A DNA stretch of 10,032 bases from JAYEHK01 sp034659475 (GCA_034659475.1 JAYEHK010000154.1:1-10032), one strand, 5' to 3'; numbered from the stretch's first letter, positions 1 through 6,963 are shown. Notes: generated by a model from the sequence alone, not told the origin. Made by a program: numbers and translations.

Positions 1-37
1 AAATCAGCGTTTATTAACTAAAGAAAGGTGATCTAAA

Positions 38-2563
38 ATGCATCATTTTAAACATATATCAATATTCTTCCTGTTTATCTTCCTCGCAGCCTGTCTGATC
101 GGCCAGGGTGCATTTCCGCAGACTGCGTCCGCACAAACCGCAGTCATTAACACCGAGGTTGTGAATATTCGTTCCGGACCGGGAACGAACTATCAGGTAT
201 CCGGGAACCTTCTTAAGGATGCCGAAGTAGACATCCTGGAAAAACAGGGCGAATGGAGCCAGGTGCGCTTCGGCTCGGTAAGCGGATGGGTACATAATGA
301 TCTGTTGAAGTTTAATCAGCCTGATATCTATCTTCAGGTGATCAATGGGCCGATTAATGTACGGACAGGTCCTGGAACATCCTACAGCAAAGCAGGGATG
401 ATTGATAATCAGGCGATTTATCCAGTTGTGGGACAAGAAAACGACTGGTACCAGATTCAGCTATCTGACGGAAAAATGGCATATGTAGCCAATTGGCTGG
501 TCAGTGAAGTACAGAACCCAGCGACTGCGCCCAGTGAACCGGTTAAACCGCCACAGGATGCAGTACAGCCGGCAACCCCGCCTGTAGATCCGCTGGCAGC
601 GCCAACTGTGATACTAAATGGAACCAAGTTAATCTTTGATGTACCCCCGATGATTGAAAGCGGACGAACCATGGTGCCGCTTCGAGCCATCTTTGAAGCC
701 ATGGGCGCAACAGTTAACTGGAATAATGATACCCGTACCGTAACGTCTCAACGCAGTGGGATTGAGATCGTACTGCCGCTGGGTTCTCTGAGCCCGACCA
801 TTAACGGAACCACCTATCAGTTGGACGTACCGGCCAAGATTGTCAATGACCGCACCCTGGCACCCCTGCGTTTTGTGGGCGAGGCCTTCGGAGGTGAGGT
901 CGGCTGGGATGGTGCTACGCGTACTGTAACCATAGTTATGGAGGATGAAATAGCTTCTCCCCCCGATACCACTACGGGGGAAGTTGTCATCACCGTCAAA
1001 GGCGATGAGGTCAATTTGCGCAGTGGCCCATCTACTGGCTACGATAAAGTGGACAGCGCACTGGGAGGTGAGGATCTGGCGGTGCTTGCCCAGCAGAACG
1101 GCTGGTATCAGGTAAGCCGTGGCGGGCGAACCGCATGGGTTGCCGGATGGTTGGTAGAAGCACGCACGTTGCGTGATGGAAATATTGATTCTTCAACAGA
1201 TAACGCTTCTGATAACGAAAATGATCAACAGGAGAAGCCCCAGGATGGACATGGATATACCGAAGAGGATGGCATATCCATAGAAGACGATGACCTCAAT
1301 CGTCGGGGGGATGAAAACGCTCCGGTTGACGACGGATTCCTTACCATTGCTACCCGTCTCACACCAGATGGATATCGTCTGGTCATGAAAACAGCAGAGC
1401 CCGTTGAGCCAGAAGTTATTGAAAGTAAGGAAGGTAAGAAAGTGCTCTATACCTTCAAAGATGTAGCGGTAAAAACAGCAAGAGATGAAGCCTACTTCTT
1501 TATAGGAAGCGGAAAGAACGCACGCATTCCCATCGTGGCACAGACGGTAGGAGATACCACTTGGGTCACCGTTGAAATCCCACGTGCTTATCATTATACA
1601 ACCACCGTTGAGGAGGACGGATGCAAGCAGGTGTTTACCATTCCATCGCAGCTGCTGGAGGTGCAGAATATTTTACTGAATAACGGGAATCAGATCGTGG
1701 TTTTACGTGCGACATCCGGTATGGAATATCAGGAAGCCTTCAGGAACGGTACACTGACATTGACCCTCCCAGAAACCAGCATCGGATTTGTCCGAGACAG
1801 CTATGCATTCTCCGGTGTGGTATCAGGGATGACCGTGGAAGAAAATAATGATGGCAACGGTGTGCAGATTCAGGTGTTTACTGGAGGAGATCTGGATAAC
1901 TATCAGGTTAGCCGCAGTCTGAGCGGAGACATGATCAGCATTATCCTTGGCAATAAAAATCAGATAACTACGCCTGAAGATCCGGAAAACCCGGTGACCA
2001 TTGTCATTGATCCCGGGCACGGAGGAAAAGATTCCGGTGCGATCAGCAAAGCCAGAGATCTGTATGAAAAAAATGTCGTATTGCCGATCAGCCTTCAGGT
2101 AAGAGATCTTCTCAAAAAAGAAGGCTATAAAGTCATCATGACCAGAGATGATGATACCTATGTAGGGCTAAATGAGCGAGCCGAGATTGCCAATAAGGCA
2201 AAAGCCGATCTCTTCGTGTCCATCCATGCTGATTCGGTAGAAAGTACTGTGCCCAATGGGACCGGAACATTCTATTATGCACCATCAGATAACCCCGCCT
2301 TAAGCAAACAGCAATACCAGCGTTCTCTCTTAGCAGATCTACTGCAAAAAGCGATGCTGGAGAAATGTGGGCGAGCGGATCGGGGGATCAGACAGGGAAA
2401 TTTTTGCGTACTCCGCGAAACAAATATGTCCTCTGCCCTGGTGGAGACAGCCTTTATCAGCAACCCGGTTGAAGCAAAGCTTCTTGGTAAAACAACATTC
2501 CGAACCCAGGCAGCAGAAGCCATCGCCGAAGCGATCCAGAAATACGTAAAACTCATGCTGTAG
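38..2563 (+). CDS. Secreted N-acetylmuramoyl-L-alanine amidase with SH3, copper-amine-oxidase-like, AMIN and Amidase_3 domains
   Basis: Predicted zinc amidase that cuts the bond between N-acetylmuramic acid and the stem peptide of peptidoglycan, acting outside the membrane. The 841-residue product starts with a signal peptide (hydrophobic stretch about 8-24, likely cleavage after TASA near residue 32). Two bacterial SH3 repeats follow (about 35-91 and 97-156, each with NIRSGPGT or NVRTGPGT), then a Pro-rich linker, a copper-amine-oxidase N-terminal-like domain (190-300, with MVPLRAIFEAMGA and LAPLRFVGEAFGG), a third SH3 repeat (316-375), an acidic linker (380-432), an AMIN-like beta region (433-640) and the Amidase_3 catalytic domain (653-837). 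Zinc ligands are H661 (DPGHGG), E677 and H730 (SIHAD); the catalytic glutamate is E803 (LVETAFISN). The start is supported by AAGGTGAT at 25-32, five bases before the ATG. All key residues are present, so it should be active. It is a stand-alone gene followed by a terminator about 120 bases later. Confidence 0.95.
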   Translation: MHHFKHISIFFLFIFLAACLIGQGAFPQTASAQTAVINTEVVNIRSGPGTNYQVSGNLLKDAEVDILEKQGEWSQVRFGSVSGWVHNDLLKFNQPDIYLQVINGPINVRTGPGTSYSKAGMIDNQAIYPVVGQENDWYQIQLSDGKMAYVANWLVSEVQNPATAPSEPVKPPQDAVQPATPPVDPLAAPTVILNGTKLIFDVPPMIESGRTMVPLRAIFEAMGATVNWNNDTRTVTSQRSGIEIVLPLGSLSPTINGTTYQLDVPAKIVNDRTLAPLRFVGEAFGGEVGWDGATRTVTIVMEDEIASPPDTTTGEVVITVKGDEVNLRSGPSTGYDKVDSALGGEDLAVLAQQNGWYQVSRGGRTAWVAGWLVEARTLRDGNIDSSTDNASDNENDQQEKPQDGHGYTEEDGISIEDDDLNRRGDENAPVDDGFLTIATRLTPDGYRLVMKTAEPVEPEVIESKEGKKVLYTFKDVAVKTARDEAYFFIGSGKNARIPIVAQTVGDTTWVTVEIPRAYHYTTTVEEDGCKQVFTIPSQLLEVQNILLNNGNQIVVLRATSGMEYQEAFRNGTLTLTLPETSIGFVRDSYAFSGVVSGMTVEENNDGNGVQIQVFTGGDLDNYQVSRSLSGDMISIILGNKNQITTPEDPENPVTIVIDPGHGGKDSGAISKARDLYEKNVVLPISLQVRDLLKKEGYKVIMTRDDDTYVGLNERAEIANKAKADLFVSIHADSVESTVPNGTGTFYYAPSDNPALSKQQYQRSLLADLLQKAMLEKCGRADRGIRQGNFCVLRETNMSSALVETAFISNPVEAKLLGKTTFRTQAAEAIAEAIQKYVKLML

Positions 2564-2585
2564 AGGACCGTCCTCCCCCCCGTAG

Positions 2586-2603
2586 GCGGGAATGAATTCC
2601 CGC
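2586..2603. other. GC-rich inverted repeat just after the amidase stop
   Basis: GCGGGAAT, two bases, then ATTCCCGC form a perfect 8-base inverted repeat 22 bases after the amidase stop codon. It is preceded by a C run and by a second small palindrome, GAGGACCGTCCTC (2563-2575), which includes the last base of the stop. There is no T run after it, so it is not a classical terminator. It could be a processing or decay-blocking structure of the amidase mRNA, or a leftover end of an IS200/IS605-type element, whose ends are hairpins of this general kind. The second idea is a weak inference. Confidence 0.5.
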
Positions 2604-2685
2604 GCTGAAGCACATCTCGCCCTAATAATGTAACCAAATTCAAAACAAAAAAAACACATAACACCTTAAAAAACACGAACACAAA

Positions 2686-2705
2686 GGGGAGGCTTCAGCC
2701 TCCCC
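2686..2705 (+). terminator. Rho-independent terminator of the amidase gene
   Basis: GGGGAGGCT and AGCCTCCCC form a perfect 9-base stem with a two-base centre (in RNA, 8 pairs with a UUCA loop), followed by TTCTCT. It sits about 120 bases after the amidase stop and is the first structure downstream that looks able to end transcription. Confidence 0.75.
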
Positions 2706-3257
2706 TTCTCTAAAAACCTTCCGGACATCAATAACTATCACCACCCCCGTAGCAGGAAATCACGGGTAGCAAACATCTGGGCATATTTTTCGATTAACTC
2801 CTTACGCCTTACCCCCTAAAAAAAAGTCAGCGTAAGTCCAGAAAGTCTGCGTCGTCCGCGTCCATTCAACCGAAATACACCCACTAAATATTGGAAATAA
2901 CACATTAAATCCTTCCGATAACATCCAATTACCAGAAATTTACCAGATTAACTCCCAGATCAATCCCATATACAACAAAATCTTACTATAGGAGAAAACC
3001 TCCATTCTTTCAAGGCTTCGCAACCTCTTACTCATTCATCAACAAAACCCCCATAAAAACAAAATAAAAAATAATATAGAAAAAACAGAAAAATATCGGA
3101 ACAAAATTCGACGCCATGTCGTCATAAGATACGAACCCAAAAAGTGAATCGTAGTTTATCCAGCGGAAGGGGGAGATAGACATACATAACCAGGAAACAC
3201 CTGAATGGTTATCAGAACAGTCTAAAACCCACAGAAGCAAAAAACACACGATTCAAC

Positions 3258-3316
3258 AGGTGCGTTAAAAAATGACGCGATCACCTAAATAAAATATTAT
3301 TTATAGAAAAGGAGAG
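3258..3316 (+). promoter_or_regulatory. Structured leader and ribosome binding site of the SLH gene
   Basis: AGGTGCGT (3258-3265) can pair with ACGC (3275-3278) and ACCT (3283-3286), giving an 8-pair stem with a four-base bulge. AAATAA (3287-3292) and TTATTT (3297-3302) form a second, weak AT hairpin. Directly after it lies a strong Shine-Dalgarno, AAGGAGAG (3309-3316), nine bases before the ATG. Structures just ahead of the ribosome site are common in mRNAs of abundant surface proteins, where they can stabilise the message. That role is inferred here; the pairing is visible. Confidence 0.5.
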
Positions 3317-3325
3317 AGCAAACAC

Positions 3326-5959
3326 ATGTTGAAAAAACACAACAAACTTATTATGGTTCTGGTGCTCGTAACATTTATGTTCAGCATCGTCGGCAGTGCA
3401 AGTGCAGCAACCTTCAGTGATGTAGCTGGAAACGACGCCGAAGCATCTGCTGTCTACAAGCTCAATTCTCTGGGCATTATCGATGGTTATCCTGATGGAA
3501 CCTTTGGTCCGGAAAAAACCATCACCCGTGCAGAATTTGCAAAAATCGCTGCTTATACAGCCGGACTTGAGGCTGTAGCAACTGGAATGACTGGCGTTCC
3601 TTCCACATTCAGCGATGTTGCCACTGACAACTGGGCGAACGGCTGGATCAACGTAGCATCCACTCAGGGATATGTAAAAGGTTATCCGGATGGAACCTTT
3701 GGTCCTGAAGCACAGATCAGCCAGGCTGAAGTTATCACCGTTCTCTTAAGAATCCTTGGCTACAATGACAACCTGGCTGGCAACTGGCCTGCAGGCTACA
3801 TTGCCAAAGCAGCTAACCTGGGCGTTCTTGATGACATCACCTTCTTAGCAAACAAAGCTGCTACCAGAGGTGAGGTAGCTGTACTGGGTGGCGCAACTCT
3901 GGACGAAAATACAGTTGAGTACTTAGCTTCTGATAATGTTTTCCAAGCAAATACGATTACCCTGTTAAGTGATAACTTTGATAAGGCCAACACCGTGAAA
4001 GAGGTCTTAGTTAAAGAAACAAAATTAAAAAACAATGAGTATGCCATGACGGTATACGATTTCGATGCTGAAGATGCAGCGGATAAGGAATACCCCGTAA
4101 CCTTTTCTAAAGACGTAGTTGTGAGCGGAGCTCCTAGCATTTTCGCTATGGATGGAAAAATGATCGACTATGTTATTAACGATGATGCTGAAGCTGTATT
4201 TGTTAAAGTAAGAACCGATGCTGCTGCAGACGTATTTGGCAAAGTAGAAAATTACAACGAGACAGCTCGCACCGTTGAAATTGATGACACTGATTATGAC
4301 CTGGCAGATACCTTCTTTCTTTATGATTTTAACGATCAAGTTGGCTTGAAGGTAAATTGTGATGATCAAACAATACTTACCACTACCGGTGATGCAAATG
4401 CATGGACTACTATATTGAAAGACAAAAAAGTTACACTGTCCTTCAACGAAGATGCAGAAGTTATCTACATCGAGAAATTAAGTCCTAACGCAACCTATGT
4501 TGTTAACACAGTAAAAGATGATTACATTAAAACCAAAACAGGTACACGTATTACTGGTCTTGATAAAGATGATGTCTTTGTAACCCGCAATGGTGCTGTT
4601 GTGAGTGCTAGTGACCTACAGGAAGGTGACCTGGTTTATTGGGTGAAAGATGCAAAACGCGGTTTTGATACCTATTTGATGGCTCTTTCTAACACGGTTG
4701 CTGGAGAAGTAACCAAGATCAAAGGCGAGAGCATTTACATCGATGGTACTAAATACACCAAGGCTGGTGATACATCTAAACAGGGTCTTTACATGGAAGA
4801 TGAAGATGAAGACGAAGTAACAAATGTTGATGACTTTATTGGTGAACAGATTACTGCTTATCTCGATGGCAATAATGAAGTTGCTTACATTACTGGTTCA
4901 ACTGGTGAAGACCAGAGTGATATCGTAGCAGTTATTCTCAATTCGGGAGTGGACACTACTAAGGGAAGCAAGACCCATTGGGCAAAACTATTCACTGAAA
5001 ATGGAACTGAAGTAACCTATGATATTGACAGCGACTATTATGATGACAATGATACTGCCGTTGACGCATACCTTGCCACTGCAAAAGAAGGTACGCTTAT
5101 TTCAGTAAAATTGAATGCTGATGGTGAAATCAAGGACATTGACTTGGTTGATTCTAACAGCGTAGCTCCCATTGGTCAAACACCTGCTAAGATTGGTTCA
5201 GTTTACTCCATCGATAACGCTGAAAAAGATTGGGATCGTTTGGATGCAGATGGTTACAAGTATGTAAAAGACGACACCGTAATTTTTGACATGGGTTACA
5301 CCTACAAACTCGACGCTAGTGACAACGTAACAGATGTAGTAAAAGATGATGATGCTAAACTGGCAACATGGGCTGACATTGAAGACTTAGGAAGCATTTT
5401 CGCTGACGTTTATGCAACAGATGATCAGATTGATTACATTGTTGTGAAAAACAGTGGTGGTGTTGTTTCCACAGATATCAATGGCATATTTGACGTAGCT
5501 TACAAGACTGGCGATGACATGGTTGACGTCTATGTTGATGGCGAACTCAAGAGCTATGAATATGATTACACCGATGGCGAGGATCTGCTACAAGGTGGAA
5601 TCTACACCGTTGATGTGGATAGCAGCAATGAAGTAACTAGTATTGCATTTGCTACCGAAACCGCCATTGGTACTGTTCGGGAAGATGGAATAATGGATGG
5701 AAGCAAATCGTTCGAAATTGGTGCAACGACTAAAACCACCTTTAAGACGAGTGCAGATACTGTATTTGTTAAAGTTAACGATGACGAACTGGAAGTTTCC
5801 GAATACGACGCAATAGATGAAGGTGACATCCTGTTAGTTCTCGAAGGTACAGATGCTGATGCTGGAACGTCTGAGATTGTTATCATTCTTGATAGCGAAT
5901 CCACTGACTACGCAAAAATTAAGACTGCAGTGGGTGTAGCAGGAACAGATCTGGACTAA
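3326..5959 (+). CDS. S-layer homology (SLH) domain surface protein, acidic, 877 residues
   Basis: Secreted wall-anchored protein, probably an S-layer subunit or related coat protein. The signal peptide is clear: KK at the start, hydrophobic core about 8-22, cleavage after ASA at residue 27. Three SLH domains follow. SLH1 is about 29-75, with GYPDGTFGPE and the anchor motif TRAE (67-70). SLH2 is about 93-140, with the same GYPDGTFGPE but SQAE instead of TRAE. SLH3 is about 150-192 and degenerate, with TRGE (180-183). SLH domains bind secondary wall polymers, classically pyruvylated ones. The remaining 680 residues are very rich in Asp and Glu, have few Cys, and look like repeated beta modules (for example GEVTKIKGESIYIDGTKY near 460-477, GTVREDGIM near 782-790, and EGDLVYWV or EGDILLVL). 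I recognise no catalytic motif. The gene stands alone, with a strong ribosome binding site before it and a strong terminator after it, as expected for a highly expressed protein. Whether it is the main S-layer protein cannot be told from sequence. Confidence 0.9.
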   Translation: MLKKHNKLIMVLVLVTFMFSIVGSASAATFSDVAGNDAEASAVYKLNSLGIIDGYPDGTFGPEKTITRAEFAKIAAYTAGLEAVATGMTGVPSTFSDVATDNWANGWINVASTQGYVKGYPDGTFGPEAQISQAEVITVLLRILGYNDNLAGNWPAGYIAKAANLGVLDDITFLANKAATRGEVAVLGGATLDENTVEYLASDNVFQANTITLLSDNFDKANTVKEVLVKETKLKNNEYAMTVYDFDAEDAADKEYPVTFSKDVVVSGAPSIFAMDGKMIDYVINDDAEAVFVKVRTDAAADVFGKVENYNETARTVEIDDTDYDLADTFFLYDFNDQVGLKVNCDDQTILTTTGDANAWTTILKDKKVTLSFNEDAEVIYIEKLSPNATYVVNTVKDDYIKTKTGTRITGLDKDDVFVTRNGAVVSASDLQEGDLVYWVKDAKRGFDTYLMALSNTVAGEVTKIKGESIYIDGTKYTKAGDTSKQGLYMEDEDEDEVTNVDDFIGEQITAYLDGNNEVAYITGSTGEDQSDIVAVILNSGVDTTKGSKTHWAKLFTENGTEVTYDIDSDYYDDNDTAVDAYLATAKEGTLISVKLNADGEIKDIDLVDSNSVAPIGQTPAKIGSVYSIDNAEKDWDRLDADGYKYVKDDTVIFDMGYTYKLDASDNVTDVVKDDDAKLATWADIEDLGSIFADVYATDDQIDYIVVKNSGGVVSTDINGIFDVAYKTGDDMVDVYVDGELKSYEYDYTDGEDLLQGGIYTVDVDSSNEVTSIAFATETAIGTVREDGIMDGSKSFEIGATTKTTFKTSADTVFVKVNDDELEVSEYDAIDEGDILLVLEGTDADAGTSEIVIILDSESTDYAKIKTAVGVAGTDLD
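3485..3709 (+). repeat. Pair of near-identical 30-base repeats inside the SLH gene
   Basis: The segments 3485-3514 and 3680-3709 match at 28 of 30 bases and encode GYPDGTFGPE in SLH1 and SLH2. Identity at the DNA level, including most wobble positions, points to domain duplication with recent exchange or codon-level constraint. Confidence 0.8.
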
Positions 5960-5994
5960 TTGGTCGATAGATCTAAAGATCTTGGTCTAAAAAG

Positions 5995-6025
5995 AGAACC
6001 GGGGCATCTTAGATGCCCCGGTTCT
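5995..6025 (+). terminator. Strong rho-independent terminator of the SLH gene
   Basis: A perfect 15-base inverted repeat (AGAACCGGGGCATCT, one central base, AGATGCCCCGGTTCT) is followed by TTAATATT. It starts 36 bases after the stop. An A-rich run precedes it, so it could also stop transcripts from the minus-strand gene that converges on it. A smaller AGATCT pair (5970-5983) lies just upstream. Confidence 0.92.
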
Positions 6026-6109
6026 TTAATATTATGATTATTTCATAAAAAAATAACGGCACAAAATGACAAAATAAATACATTAGAATAACAAAAAAGT
6101 AAATATATA

Positions 6110-6284
6110 ACCAAATGACAGCAAAAAGGACTCCGCAGGTGATGTGCTTCCATAAAGGTAGATGGGTCAAATAATAAAAACCTACTACCAGAAAGGGGGA
6201 GCATAGCACAATGACGGAGTCCTTTTGTTGGTTTATTTCTCGACTTTTTTACGAATAAAGACAACTGCACCAAATGACAGCAAA
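6110..6284. repeat. Exact 16-base direct repeat flanking the hairpin region
   Basis: ACCAAATGACAGCAAA occurs exactly at 6110-6125 and 6269-6284. The second copy lies in the 3' end of the minus-strand membrane protein gene and encodes part of LLSFG in its second membrane span. A weaker third copy (GCACAAAATGACA, 6059-6071) matches 12 of 13 bases with 6267-6279. The copies read in the same direction. They suggest partial duplication of the gene's 3' end, with the hairpin at 6124-6226 lying between the copies. Confidence 0.7.
6124..6226. other. 103-base imperfect hairpin, possible terminator, small RNA or MITE-like element
   Basis: AAAAGGACTCCG (6124-6135) and CGGAGTCCTTTT (6215-6226) are a perfect 12-base inverted repeat. 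Inside it, GTGC (6144-6147) pairs with GCAC (6206-6209), GGTAG (6157-6161) with CTACC (6185-6189), and GGT (6165-6167) with ACC (6180-6182), leaving a 12-base AT loop. The whole segment can thus fold into one long interrupted stem. On the minus strand it begins seven bases after the stop of the membrane protein gene and ends in CCTTTTTG, so it can act as that gene's terminator. It is much longer than a normal terminator, so a small structured RNA or a MITE-like insertion are alternatives. I do not recognise it as a known riboswitch. Confidence 0.55.
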
Positions 6285-6550
6285 CCAAGAAAAAGAATCA
6301 CACCAGAATTCGCATAAACTGCACGTTTTTGCTCTTCAAATTGCTGATTTTCATGACTGACTTGTTGTTCAATATCCTGGGGGTTGAACTCGGGGTACTG
6401 TTCTTGTACTTTGGGTACCTGTACCTGCCAGAAGTTCAGCGCGTTTTGATGCCGTTCAACCTGCTTCTGCCACCCCGCATACTGCCATCCTAGGCCGACC
6501 AAGACTAGAACCAGAATACCGACACTTATCCACTTTTGAATTCTACTCAT
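6233..6550 (-). CDS. Small two-span membrane protein of unknown function
   Basis: About 105 residues. A hydrophobic segment near the N-terminus (ISVGILVLVLVGLGW) is followed by a polar, Gln/Glu-rich helical stretch (WQKQVERHQNALNFW through EEQKRAVYANS) and a second hydrophobic segment (GVILFLGLLSFGAVVF) ending in IRKKVEK. The basic residues at both ends predict N- and C-termini in the cytoplasm and a loop of about 50 residues outside. I do not recognise a family. The start is uncertain: an upstream ATG at 6566-6568 is possible, but AGGAG at 6558-6562 lies inside that longer version, seven bases before the ATG chosen here and four before the one at 6551-6553. The gene converges on the SLH gene. 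The left end of the transposon lies about 110 bases upstream of it, so little room is left for its own promoter. Confidence 0.7.
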   Translation of the reverse strand: MSRIQKWISVGILVLVLVGLGWQYAGWQKQVERHQNALNFWQVQVPKVQEQYPEFNPQDIEQQVSHENQQFEEQKRAVYANSGVILFLGLLSFGAVVFIRKKVEK

Positions 6551-6657
6551 CATTTCTCTCCTCGTCATTAAATTTTCCTAAACTATTTTCCTCCGAAGAG
6601 ACAAAAAAATCAAGGTAATAATGTTTTTGAGTAACTGGCAAATAATGTATGGATAGC

Positions 6658-6803
6658 TGTCGTGTAGCGCGACATTTTCAAATTCCCCAAAACGATAAAA
6701 GCGCGACAAATTAATATTCCATATACTAGATCTATTCCTAAATGAATGTGTCGTTAAGTGCGGCACATTATTTTTCTATGAGCGTATTGATCTTTGTGCG
6801 GCG
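6658..6803 (+). repeat. Four degenerate repeats at the transposon left end, likely transposase binding sites
   Basis: The repeats are TGTCGTGTAGCGCGACA (6658-6674), ACGATAAAAGCGCGACA (6692-6708), TGTCGTTAAGTGCGGCA (6749-6765) and TTGATCTTTGTGCGGCG (6787-6803). The shared core is about GYGCGRCA. The first and third match at 13 of 17 bases, and the first two share nine bases exactly. Core ends are 34, 57 and 38 bases apart and all point inward. The second and fourth are followed by ATTCCATATA (6716-6725 and 6804-6813), so the repeat unit may be longer than 17. Several unevenly spaced, same-direction sites are typical of Tn7-, Tn5053- and Mu-like ends. Confidence 0.7.
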
Positions 6804-6815
6804 ATTCCATATAGT
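6787..6815 (+). promoter_or_regulatory. Sigma-A-type promoter of the transposition genes, overlapping the fourth repeat
   Basis: TTGATC (6787-6792), a 17-base spacer and TATAGT (6810-6815) match the -35 and -10 consensus at 4 and 5 of 6 bases. The repeat core GTGCGGCG lies inside the spacer, so a bound transposase would be expected to block RNA polymerase. That is inference, but self-repression by end binding is known for related elements. Confidence 0.6.
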
Positions 6816-6838
6816 AAACTAGTTGATCAGAAAACAGA

Positions 6839-6920
6839 AAAGAGAAAGAGTTTATTTTACCAAGCCCGTAAACACTCTTCCTCTTTCCATGCATCCTGCC
6901 GGCATGATGTCCGCCAGGAT
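6839..6920 (+). promoter_or_regulatory. Leader with two stem-loops before the first transposition gene
   Basis: In the first stem, AAAGAG, AAGAG and TTTA (6839-6854) pair with TAAA, CTCTT and CTCTTT (6869-6886), about 15 pairs with small bulges. In the second, ATCCTG and CGG (6893-6902) pair with CCG and CAGGAT (6911-6920), 9 pairs with one mismatch. Both lie between the predicted transcription start (about 6822) and the start codon near 6964. They may limit expression or insulate the genes from read-through, as hairpins near insertion-sequence ends often do. No T run follows either, so they are not plain terminators. Confidence 0.5.
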
Positions 6921-6963
6921 CAGTTAATGAAATACAATCAACAGCATTCCAGAATCAATTGTA

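Larger units (their letters stand above)
2564..3325. other. Long intergenic region between the amidase and SLH genes
   Basis: No gene with a credible start, ribosome binding site and family resemblance is visible in these 762 bases. The first part carries a GC-rich stem-loop (2586-2603) and a terminator (2686-2705). About 2706-3060 is poor in G and rich in A and C on the plus strand: I count about 51 C and 12 G over 2881-3060. A short GC-rich patch at 2826-2862 contains a near-perfect 9-base tandem, GTCTGCGTC then GTCCGCGTC. The last 70 bases hold hairpins and the ribosome binding site of the next gene. The promoter of the S-layer gene must lie here, but I could not place it; a long untranslated leader is possible. 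Confidence 0.7.

Noticed and set aside
1193..1594. Minus-strand 133-codon frame inside the amidase gene, with other antisense frames in the amidase and SLH genes
   Set aside because: Shadows of strongly supported coding genes, with no ribosome sites or family features.
3028..3249. Minus-strand 73-codon frame with hydrophobic residues in the spacer
   Set aside because: GTG start, no Shine-Dalgarno, composition explained by A/C-rich DNA read in reverse, and no resemblance to a known family.
6009..6288. Overlapping minus-strand frames of 66 and 81 codons across the long hairpin
   Set aside because: They run through the inverted repeat and overlap the real membrane gene in other frames. The hydrophobicity comes from AT-rich DNA, apart from the short duplicated tail reported separately.
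6613..6641. Minus-strand promoter for the small membrane gene (TTGCCA at 6636-6641 with TATTAC at 6615-6620)
   Set aside because: The spacing is only 15 bases and the -10 match is poor; not strong enough to annotate.
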